The notes beneath the pieces were generated by a model that was not told the DNA's origin, ran no database searches, and was given only the letters and a program-made list of their open reading frames with translations. A program made the translations under genes and the position numbers. Below, one piece after another: positions 14,904-21,330 of a stretch of 38,665 bases of DNA. This DNA is from Phycisphaerales bacterium UBA1161. GTDB lineage: Bacteria > Planctomycetota > Phycisphaerae > Tepidisphaerales > Tepidisphaeraceae. The first letter of the stretch is position 1, and the number at the start of each line of letters is the position of its first letter. Where the stretch lies: positions 1-38,665 of the forward strand of contig DBZL01000018.1 in assembly GCA_002311745.1 (NCBI GenBank), in the 5' to 3' direction.

Positions 14904-15305
14904 ATGTTGCGACAATCCGCGATCCAACTGCTGGTTTTGGCGATGGGGGCCGGACTCTTGAGCGGGTGCGTTCAGGACAATTCGCCGGCGTACGGGCGGG
15001 CGGAAAAATACCAGCGCACGCACCTGCAATTCGGCGATGCCACGCTGGAAGGCAACACGCGCGTCGAGCCGGTGACGGCGAACCGCGATCAATTTGGCCT
15101 GCTGCACGTGCAGATCAACATCCGCTCGACGACCAACACGCAACAGTACGTCGATTGTTTCATCACCTTCCTGCGCAGCGGGCAGGTGGTGGAGAAGCTG
15201 GGCCCCAAGACGGTGACGCTGAAGAGCAACGCGTTCGACACGATCACGTTCAACAGCACGCAGCCGGCGGACGATTATTTCGTGGACCTGGACTACGCCA
15301 AGTGA
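14904..15305 (+). CDS. YcfL-like (DUF1425) lipoprotein
   Basis: A protein of 133 residues; the ATG at 14904 follows GAAAGGA. The lipobox LLSGC places the lipidated cysteine at about 22. The mature domain is beta-rich and matches the DUF1425/YcfL outline: an LLHVQINIRSTTN strand, YVDCFITFLRSGQVVE, then a TVTLKSNAFDTITFNST strand. In E. coli ycfL lies beside lpoB, and here LpoB-like genes are 1.3 kb away, which supports the assignment. Function unknown. The stop overlaps convergent folK by 13 bp. Confidence 0.72.
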   Translation: MLRQSAIQLLVLAMGAGLLSGCVQDNSPAYGRAEKYQRTHLQFGDATLEGNTRVEPVTANRDQFGLLHVQINIRSTTNTQQYVDCFITFLRSGQVVEKLGPKTVTLKSNAFDTITFNSTQPADDYFVDLDYAK

Positions 15306-15850
15306 TCGGGTCGCGGGGGCTCAGCCGGTGGTGCTTCCGCCATGCCGGGGGCGGCGGTCTGCTCGCGTCGCAGCAGGTCTTCCAGGAGTCCGCCGACGGT
15401 CATCTGCAGAACGGGGTGGACGGCCTCGGGGGCGATTTCCGCCAGAGGCTGCAAGACGAACTTGCGTTCGTGCATGAGCGGATGCGGCACCACCAGGCCG
15501 GCGGTGCTGATGATCTGATTCCCAAACAGCAGCAGGTCCAGGTCAATCTCGCGCGGATCCCATTTCTTCTGGCGCGTGCGCCCCAATTCCCTCTCGATCT
15601 GCATCAGGCGTCGAAACAAGGCCTGGGCGGAAAGGGAAACCCGCAGTTCGGCGGCGCCGTTGAGGTACGGGGGAGCGTCCGGAGGCCCCCCGACCGCCGG
15701 GTTCTCCAGCAGCGTCGAGACCTGCGTCACGCGGATGCCTTCGGTGTCGCGCAGCTTGAACACCGCGGCCAGAATAGTCCGCTCCCGGTCGCCGAGATTT
15801 GCGCCCAAGCCGATATATGCGACAAGGGCGGGGAGGGGCCCCGTACCCAT
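15293..15850 (-). CDS. folK: 2-amino-4-hydroxy-6-hydroxymethyldihydropteridine pyrophosphokinase
   Basis: Transfers pyrophosphate from ATP to the pterin in folate synthesis. The 185-residue product has all HPPK motifs: AYIGLGANLGDRE, ENPAVGGPPDAPPYLNGA, the ATP/Mg motif KKWDPREIDLDLLLFG and VPHPLMHERKFVLQPL. The ATG at 15850 gives a normal N terminus; an alternative ATG at 15901 would overlap the upstream aminotransferase by 17 bp and add 17 residues. A short Pro/Ala-rich tail (PPAEPPRPDH) extends past the usual end. It is the last gene of a minus-strand run with dapL and a phosphoesterase. No other folate gene is adjacent. Confidence 0.93.
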   Translation of the reverse strand: MGTGPLPALVAYIGLGANLGDRERTILAAVFKLRDTEGIRVTQVSTLLENPAVGGPPDAPPYLNGAAELRVSLSAQALFRRLMQIERELGRTRQKKWDPREIDLDLLLFGNQIISTAGLVVPHPLMHERKFVLQPLAEIAPEAVHPVLQMTVGGLLEDLLRREQTAAPGMAEAPPAEPPRPDHLA

Positions 15851-15884
15851 AGCCCCGCTATTCTGCGCGCCGGCGGTGGGAACG

Positions 15885-17126
15885 TCAAAACTCAAAGGCA
15901 TACCCCGACAATCGGCGGTCGATTTCCGCCAGCACCCGCCGCTCTTCGGCCGCGTTGCCAGCCGCGAAGGTGACGCTGAAACGCAGGTACGCCCCGGCAT
16001 CATCCCATGGAACCGTGCTGATGAGTTTCTCGGTAATCAGCCACTGGCTGAATGCCTCGGCGGTTTGGAAAGTCACACGTTTGCCATCTTTTGAGGCGAT
16101 TTTAGGACATTTGACGTACAAATAGAATGATCCTTTGGGTTTTTCGGCGGCCAGGCCGTTGCGGCAGAGGGCGGCGACCAGGCCGTCCATGCGGCGCGAG
16201 TATTTGGCGGCAATGTTCCGCGTGATTTCGGGATGGTCCAGGGCGTAGGCGCAGGCTTCCTGGATGGCCAGGAATTGGCCGGAATCGGTGTTGTCCTTCA
16301 CATCGGCGTAGGCGCGCACGATCAGGGAATTCCCTACCACAAAACCAAGCCGCCAGCCGGTCATGTTGAAGCTCTTGCTCATCGAGTGCAGCTCGACACC
16401 GACGTCCATGGCGCCGGGCGCAGCCAAAAACGACAGCGGCTTGCCCTCAAAAACGAGGGCGGCGTACGCGGCATCATGAATGACCACCAGCTTGTTGCGT
16501 TTGGCAAAATCCACGACCGCGGCAAAAAACTGCGGCGTGGCCGATGCGCCGGTCGGGTTGTTCGGATAATTAATGACCACCGCCTTGGCGCGGCGGAGCT
16601 TGTCGGCGGGAACGGCCGCCAGGTCGGGCAAAAACTGGTTCTTCTGGAGCAGGGGCAGATTGAACACCTCGCCGCCGTAATATTTGCCGTGGGTGCCGAA
16701 GACGGGGTAACCGGGCGTGGTCATGAGGGCCACGTCGCCGGGATTGATAAAACATGCCGGCAGGATGGACAGCGCGGCCTTGGACCCGATGGAATGGACG
16801 ATCTGCGTGGCCGGGTCGATGCCATCCACGCCGCAGACGTTTTTCATCCATCGCGCGGCCGCTTCCTTGAACGGCGTGCCGCCATTGTCGGCATAGGTGC
16901 GGTTTTCGCTCTTGGCCGCGGCCTTGGCCAAGGCCTGGACGCAGTCGGGAAACGCCATCTCGTCCGGCTCGCCCACGCCCATGTCGATCAGTTCCACCCC
17001 CGGATTGGCGGCCAGTGCGGCCCGCTTGGCGCGCTTGATCTTCTCAAATTTGTAGATGTCGGTCCCTTGGCCGTACATCTTGCCGCCGATTCGCTCGGCA
17101 AAGAGATTTTGGATGTAGGAGTCCAT
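15885..17126 (-). CDS. dapL: LL-diaminopimelate aminotransferase-like enzyme
   Basis: PLP-dependent class I aminotransferase of 413 residues. It shows MGVGEPDEMA near the N terminus, NYPNNPTGA for substrate and PLP binding, HDAAYAALVF and the lysine motif SMSKSFNMTGWRLGF. The last motif and the length fit the DapL group, which makes LL-diaminopimelate directly from tetrahydrodipicolinate and is the usual lysine/peptidoglycan route in Chlamydiae and Planctomycetota. Related aspartate or alanine aminotransferases cannot be excluded from motifs alone. The start at 17126 is six bases from the stop of the phosphoesterase gene, so the two are probably cotranscribed. Confidence 0.75.
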   Translation of the reverse strand: MDSYIQNLFAERIGGKMYGQGTDIYKFEKIKRAKRAALAANPGVELIDMGVGEPDEMAFPDCVQALAKAAAKSENRTYADNGGTPFKEAAARWMKNVCGVDGIDPATQIVHSIGSKAALSILPACFINPGDVALMTTPGYPVFGTHGKYYGGEVFNLPLLQKNQFLPDLAAVPADKLRRAKAVVINYPNNPTGASATPQFFAAVVDFAKRNKLVVIHDAAYAALVFEGKPLSFLAAPGAMDVGVELHSMSKSFNMTGWRLGFVVGNSLIVRAYADVKDNTDSGQFLAIQEACAYALDHPEITRNIAAKYSRRMDGLVAALCRNGLAAEKPKGSFYLYVKCPKIASKDGKRVTFQTAEAFSQWLITEKLISTVPWDDAGAYLRFSVTFAAGNAAEERRVLAEIDRRLSGYAFEF

Positions 17127-17132
17127 GCTTCC

Positions 17133-17996
17133 CTAAACGTCGATGGCGACGAACCTCTGAAGGCGGCTGACCAGCGTGGACATATCGTACGTTTGGTCCA
17201 GTTGAACAGGCAAGAAAACGCCCTGGGCGTGATCGGATGCCAGGATCAAATGCCGCTCGCCGTTGACGCAAAAGCCGGTTTCCTGCGGCTGATGGCCGGT
17301 GACGATGATTTTGGCGGCGACCTTGTCGGCGAATTTTTCGGCGGTCGCGGGGGACGCGTTGCGGCCCCAGATCAATTGGTACACCGGGCCGACGCGCCGC
17401 TGGTAATCCGCGCCGGCCAGGGCACGATCGAAGATCGTGAAATCGAAATTCTCGATCTGTGCATCGGTCGGCAGACTGTGACAGAAGAACAGGCCGTTGG
17501 GACAGCGAATGGCCAGGGGCAGGGTCAGGAGAAATTCGGTGATGGCCACGTTGACCGCGTCGCCGCGGTCGCCGAAATCGCGCTTCACGCCGGCGTTGAA
17601 GGCCTCGCAGACGCTCAAGCCGCCCTTCATAATCCCTTCGCCGTGGATTTGCGCCAGATCGTGATTGGCCAGCAGGAAATGCACCTGGTTGGAAAAGCTG
17701 CATTTGAGCTCGGCGGCCTGCCAGAGCGTGCGCCAACTGTCCTCAGCGCCGTTGGCGTCGAAATGGTCCCCATGAATCAGCTCGTGAAGCACCAGATGGC
17801 GCTGGGGATGGGCTTGGAGGTCGGCGTGGCGGATGAGTTTGTTAAAATTCGAGCGGTGGTCGTGAAGGTCGCCGGTCATCCACACTTCGCCCTCGGGGGG
17901 CAAAGTGATGGTTTGGCCGTGACGCAGCGAGGAGAACTTGTTCTCCTCGCCGGCGGTTTCGAAGGCTTCAATGGCTTGATCGGCGCCGCAGTCCAT
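17133..17996 (-). CDS. Calcineurin-like metallophosphoesterase
   Basis: About 287 residues from the ATG at 17996 (MDCGADQAIEAF); the frame remains open to 18092 but then overlaps the divergent methyltransferase start. Metallophosphoesterase landmarks are WMTGDLHDHRSNF (D-x-H), LLANHDLA (N-H-D), FFCHSLP and VTGHQPQETG (G-H). The usual GDYVDRG block is replaced by LHELIHGDHFD, so this is a divergent member. The substrate is not evident. It is the first gene of the phosphoesterase-dapL-folK run, with only 44 bp to the divergent methyltransferase. Confidence 0.75.
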   Translation of the reverse strand: MDCGADQAIEAFETAGEENKFSSLRHGQTITLPPEGEVWMTGDLHDHRSNFNKLIRHADLQAHPQRHLVLHELIHGDHFDANGAEDSWRTLWQAAELKCSFSNQVHFLLANHDLAQIHGEGIMKGGLSVCEAFNAGVKRDFGDRGDAVNVAITEFLLTLPLAIRCPNGLFFCHSLPTDAQIENFDFTIFDRALAGADYQRRVGPVYQLIWGRNASPATAEKFADKVAAKIIVTGHQPQETGFCVNGERHLILASDHAQGVFLPVQLDQTYDMSTLVSRLQRFVAIDV

Positions 17997-18040
17997 CGGG
18001 CACCATTGGTAGGGCAACCGGCGCGATTCGTCAACGTGAT

Positions 18041-18811
18041 ATGCACTGGCCGCTAAGAGTTTCGGATGCCGCGTTCTCGCGGTGGTATCCACCGGGTTGG
18101 GACCTGGCCTACGACCGCCCGGGCGATCTGACGCCGCGCGTGGATGAGCTTCTGGCCGCGCGGATCGGCCCCGGCGCGGTGGTACTGGATTATGGAGCGG
18201 GGGCGACGGCGAACTGGGTTCGCCAGTCGATGTGCGGCAAGCTGGTGGGGGTGGACGTTGATCCGGCGGTGCTGAAGAATCCGGCGCTGCACGAAAGCGT
18301 CGTGGTCGCGCCCGATGGCCCGATTCCCTATCCCGATGGGCATTTCGACGCGGCCGTCGCCCACTGGGTCTTCGAGCATCTTTCCCGTCCGGGGCAAAGC
18401 CTGCGGGAGATCGTGCGAGTGCTGAAGCCGGATGCGCCGCTGATTTTTATCACGCTGAATCGGCGGCATTGGATGTGCGCTGTCGCGCAGTGCCTGCCGC
18501 GGGAGATGGCGACGTTCTTGGCGGAAACTCTCGGCCAGAAACCGGCCGGCGCCGGGCGGGCGTTCGACGTGTATTTTCGGCTCAACACGGCGCGGGACAT
18601 TTCCCTGCTGGCAGGGCGGGCGGGATTGAGGATCGAACAGTTGCGATTTTTTGAAACGTACCCGGCCTATCTGCGGATGATTTCGCCGCTGTTTCCCTTG
18701 GGCGTATTCCTGGAACGGCTGCTGAATCGCAGCCAGTGGCTTGCGCCGCTGCGCGTGAACATTGTCGGTGTGCTCAGGCGGCACGCCCGTTCTGGGCGAA
18801 CTCCGCGGTGA
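18041..18811 (+). CDS. Class I SAM-dependent methyltransferase
   Basis: A protein of 256 residues. The Rossmann signature VVLDYGAGATANWV (motif I) is followed by LVGVDVDPAV with the ribose-binding acidic residue, then YPDGHFDAAVAHWVFEHLSRP (motif IV region) and LREIVRVLKPDAPLIFIT (motif V/VI). This is the Methyltransf_11 arrangement used on small molecules, quinones or glycans. The C terminus has a hydrophobic stretch (LRMISPLFPLGVFLERLL) that may contact the membrane. Nearby genes do not indicate the substrate. A palindromic repeat begins 10 bp past the stop. Confidence 0.82.
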   Translation: MHWPLRVSDAAFSRWYPPGWDLAYDRPGDLTPRVDELLAARIGPGAVVLDYGAGATANWVRQSMCGKLVGVDVDPAVLKNPALHESVVVAPDGPIPYPDGHFDAAVAHWVFEHLSRPGQSLREIVRVLKPDAPLIFITLNRRHWMCAVAQCLPREMATFLAETLGQKPAGAGRAFDVYFRLNTARDISLLAGRAGLRIEQLRFFETYPAYLRMISPLFPLGVFLERLLNRSQWLAPLRVNIVGVLRRHARSGRTPR

Positions 18812-18821
18812 TGGCGCTCCC

Positions 18822-18900
18822 TTTCTTCTTCGCGTCCTTCGCGCCTTCGCGGTTTAACTAAATTTCGGATTACCGCGAAGGCGCGAAGGTCGCGAAGAAA
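18822..18900. repeat. Palindromic repeat, CCGCGAAGGCGCGAAGG family, copy 1
   Basis: The arms are about 18824-18853 and 18871-18900 (CTTCGCGTCCTTCGCGCC and its inverse), pairing over about 28 bp with one mismatch around a 17-base AT-rich loop. Copy 2 is at 19362-19434. Together they bracket the GxxExxY gene. Confidence 0.82.
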
Positions 18901-18912
18901 TGCATGAGAAAG

Positions 18913-19344
18913 TTAAGGGGGTTCAACTGCAGTGGGGCCCGTCTTGGCGGAGAGGATGACGCGCTTCAGGCCGTTCTTGATCAGGATAACATTGAAATTG
19001 ACCAGAAATCCCAGCGTGTAGCCGGTCAGTTTAAGATAGGTCAACAATTGTGCATCGAAAATCGCAATAAGTTTCTCGACCGCCTTGGCCTCAATGATGA
19101 TGCAGGATTCGACCACCAGATCGAGCCTTAAGCCGGACTCAAGGCGCACGCCGTCATAGAGAATTGGAAGCTTCACTTCCCGCTCAACTTTCAAGCCACA
19201 TTTCCGCAGCTCGTGGGCCAAACAGATTGAGTAGACCGACTCGAGCAACCCGGGCCCCAGGTTGGAATGCACCTTGTAGATGGCATCGACGACGATGGTT
19301 GCAATTCGTTCCAATTCGGGATTCGTGGATTCGCCGTAGCCCAT
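18913..19344 (-). CDS. GxxExxY protein (PD-(D/E)XK nuclease-like)
   Basis: A protein of 143 residues. The ATG at 19344 has AGGAG eight bases upstream. The family-defining G-x-x-E-x-x-Y is G32, E35, Y38 in LGPGLLESVYSI. The nuclease-like core is D75 in RLDLVVES, then E85 and K87 in CIIIEAKA, with the conserved Gln of DAQLLTYLKLTGY at about 99. GxxExxY proteins are widespread, often multicopy, and have no established role; the fold suggests a nuclease or a nuclease-derived binding protein. The gene is bracketed by two copies of the same palindromic repeat, 12 bp past its stop and 17 bp upstream of its start, as expected of a cassette that moved with its repeats. Confidence 0.85.
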   Translation of the reverse strand: MGYGESTNPELERIATIVVDAIYKVHSNLGPGLLESVYSICLAHELRKCGLKVEREVKLPILYDGVRLESGLRLDLVVESCIIIEAKAVEKLIAIFDAQLLTYLKLTGYTLGFLVNFNVILIKNGLKRVILSAKTGPTAVEPP

Positions 19345-19361
19345 GATGGCATCTCCTATCC

Positions 19362-19434
19362 GCTTCGCGTCCTTCGCGCCTTCGCGGTTTAATTAAAATA
19401 CGGTTTACCGCGAAGGCGCGAAGGGCGCGAAGAA
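19362..19434. repeat. Palindromic repeat, CCGCGAAGGCGCGAAGG family, copy 2
   Basis: Arms at 19362-19391 and 19406-19434 carry the same sequence as copy 1 (CTTCGCGTCCTTCGCGCC and inverse), with a loop (AATTAAAATACGGTT) that differs from copy 1. It is close to the start of the GxxExxY gene and may hold its promoter. Confidence 0.82.
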
Positions 19435-19479
19435 CGAAAAGCCGGGGCGAGGGGATAAATGGGGGCGCTGGCGGGGCGC

Positions 19480-20634
19480 TCAAGCGATGTAGGACTTCTT
19501 CTTGCGGCCGCTGAGATAGCTTTCCATGATGCAGGAAGCCAATTCGCCGCTGCTGGTGTAGAACGCCACGCCCTTGGTCAGCTTGGTCAGTTGATCGACG
19601 AATCCGACCCACTCCATTCCCCAGTAATCCTCGATCAAGGCGAAGGTGCTGATGCGACAGCCTTCGCGCACGGCCAGGACGGCCTCTTTGAGCGTGGCGA
19701 CGGTGCTGCGCGTGTCCGGCGGATACAGCAGATAGACGAAGTTGCCTTCGACGTGGGCCGTGGGCTGGCCGTCGGTGACGATGAAAATCTGTTTGTTCTC
19801 GCCGCCGCGTTTGCGCAGCAGCCGCCGGGCCATCTGCAGGCCCATGTGCAGATTGGTGAAGTGCTGAGGCGCCTTGGCGAGCTGATCCAGGGGGACTTTG
19901 AGCCGCACCTGGTAATCATAAACCGTGACCGGCTTGGGGCTGGTAAGGGGCAGCACGGATTCGGGGATGACGGCGGCGCCGGAGTAGAAGCCGATGAAAT
20001 CCAGGGTGTCGACCGGAAAGCGCCCGCGCACCAATGCCTGCATGGCCATGGCGACGCGCTTGGCCGAGTGGAATCGGCCGTAGCGCATCATGGAACCGCT
20101 CATGTCCAGCAAAACGACGGTCGAGCAACTGGTCATGCCTTCGAGCAGGTGAAGCTCGAGATCGTGCTCGTCGAACTTGATGCGGGATTTTTCGGCGGGC
20201 AATCCGTGGCGGGCCAGGGCGTTGCGCAGGGTCTGATGCAAATCCAGCTCGCTGACCGGATCGCCGTATTGATACGGCTTGGTGCCTTCGATGCGCTCGC
20301 CGCCCTGGCCGGGCGTGATGCGCTCGTGGCCCTCGCGATGGCCTTCGCGCAGGTTGGCAAAAACTTCCATGAGGGCCTTGCGCTGCATTTTGGTGATGGA
20401 GCGAGAGGTGAGGCGCAAGCGGCCCTTGGCATCCTTGTCGAGCATGCCGTCGCCCAGAAGCTGCTCGATCAGGTCGGCCTGGTTTTGGTTTTTGGGGTCG
20501 TTCATCATCTGCTGCAGGGCTTTGAGGGCCTGCTCGCCGTATTCCATGATGAACTGCATGAGCTGATCGAAGCCGAAGAGCTTGTCCTCGGTGGGGAATT
20601 CCTGGCCGTCGTATTGACCGTAGAAGTATTTCAT
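19480..20634 (-). CDS. VWA-domain protein, COG4867-like
   Basis: A protein of 384 residues. The C-terminal half (about 170-370) is a von Willebrand A domain with the metal site DMSGSM, a threonine in FTNLHMGLQ and VTDGQPTAH. The N-terminal 165 residues are helical and charged (QRKALMEVFANLREGHREGHER). The order MIDAS, NLHMGLQMARRLL, TDGQPTAHVEG, YPP and a basic C terminus (YLSGRKKK) matches cytosolic COG4867 proteins, which usually partner a MoxR or Mg-chelatase-type AAA+ ATPase. No such ATPase is in the window. There is no signal peptide. The gene lies downstream of the pilus operon on the same strand, about 108 bp and one perfect palindrome away, so a separate transcript is more likely. Confidence 0.75.
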   Translation of the reverse strand: MKYFYGQYDGQEFPTEDKLFGFDQLMQFIMEYGEQALKALQQMMNDPKNQNQADLIEQLLGDGMLDKDAKGRLRLTSRSITKMQRKALMEVFANLREGHREGHERITPGQGGERIEGTKPYQYGDPVSELDLHQTLRNALARHGLPAEKSRIKFDEHDLELHLLEGMTSCSTVVLLDMSGSMMRYGRFHSAKRVAMAMQALVRGRFPVDTLDFIGFYSGAAVIPESVLPLTSPKPVTVYDYQVRLKVPLDQLAKAPQHFTNLHMGLQMARRLLRKRGGENKQIFIVTDGQPTAHVEGNFVYLLYPPDTRSTVATLKEAVLAVREGCRISTFALIEDYWGMEWVGFVDQLTKLTKGVAFYTSSGELASCIMESYLSGRKKKSYIA

Positions 20635-20698
20635 CGAACTGGCGGATTGTAGGCGGCGCAGAGGGCGGGGGACAATCGGTAATTGTGAGACGACGGAA

Positions 20699-20720
20699 GC
20701 CCCGCATGTACATGCGGGGC
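20699..20720. terminator. Perfect 22-bp palindrome after the pilus operon
   Basis: GCCCCGCATGTACATGCGGGGC is an exact palindrome between the end of the pilW-like gene and the VWA gene. No T-run follows on the minus strand. It may end the operon transcript or be a dispersed repeat. Confidence 0.45.
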
Positions 20721-20742
20721 TACGCTACAGCGGTGCCCGGCT

Positions 20743-21330
20743 TCACCAGACGTTCTTTCTCGGCATGACCGAGGAACTGAGGGTAACCGACTGCCTGTTG
20801 GTGGTTTCGGTGGCGTTGGCGGAGTGGTCGACGGTTTTGACGGTCAAGGTAATGGTGGCCCGCTCGAGCAGATCGAACGGCCCGCCGGTCTTGAGCGAGG
20901 TGGCGCTTTGCATCGGCTGCATGGTGATCTGGAACGCGGTGACGCCGTGGAGCATGACGTGCGTGACGTTGTTGTCGATCATGAGAAGCTGCTGATTGGC
21001 CGCGTCGTATTGGTAGGTCACCGGCACATTGGCGTTGGTGAACATATTGATGCCGATGTCGTTAACGATGACGCCGCCGGCGAACTGGGTAACGACGCTG
21101 GCGGTTAGCGGGGCGTGCAGTTGGGTGTTGCGTATTTCGGCCAGCATGCGGTTCATGGCCAGCCGAGCCCGCTGGGTGAGGGTGGATTGCTCCTGATTGA
21201 TCTGGTAGGCCTGCGTCGCGGTATGCAAAGCGGCGCCGACGGCGGTCAGGAGCGTGGCGCTGATGGCCAGGCTGACCAACAGCTCGAACAGCCCCAATCC
21301 GCGCCGCCGCCATCGCCGGACAATCTTCAT
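20743..21330 (-). CDS. Type IV pilin-like protein, PilW/GspJ type
   Basis: A protein of 195 residues with a prepilin leader: a basic n-region (MKIVRRWRRR), then G-L-G-L-F-E with cleavage expected before LGLFELLVSLAI. The usual Phe-Thr-Leu is replaced by Leu-Gly-Leu, while Glu5 is kept. A long hydrophobic helix follows, then a beta-rich C-terminal domain (VIVNDIGINMFTNANV, ATITLTVKTVDHS), typical of minor pilins of the GspJ/PilW class. The start overlaps the end of the pilX-like gene as ATGA (21327-21330), and GGAGG lies upstream. It is the last gene of the operon. Confidence 0.78.
   Translation of the reverse strand: MKIVRRWRRRGLGLFELLVSLAISATLLTAVGAALHTATQAYQINQEQSTLTQRARLAMNRMLAEIRNTQLHAPLTASVVTQFAGGVIVNDIGINMFTNANVPVTYQYDAANQQLLMIDNNVTHVMLHGVTAFQITMQPMQSATSLKTGGPFDLLERATITLTVKTVDHSANATETTNRQSVTLSSSVMPRKNVW

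Noticed and set aside
16233..18056. 607-residue plus-strand ORF
   Set aside because: Antisense to the dapL-like and phosphoesterase genes, both supported by catalytic motifs.
20699..20720. Operator for a dimeric regulator
   Set aside because: The perfect palindrome could be an operator, but its place after the pilus operon stop and similarity in style to other dispersed hairpins make a terminator or repeat more likely.
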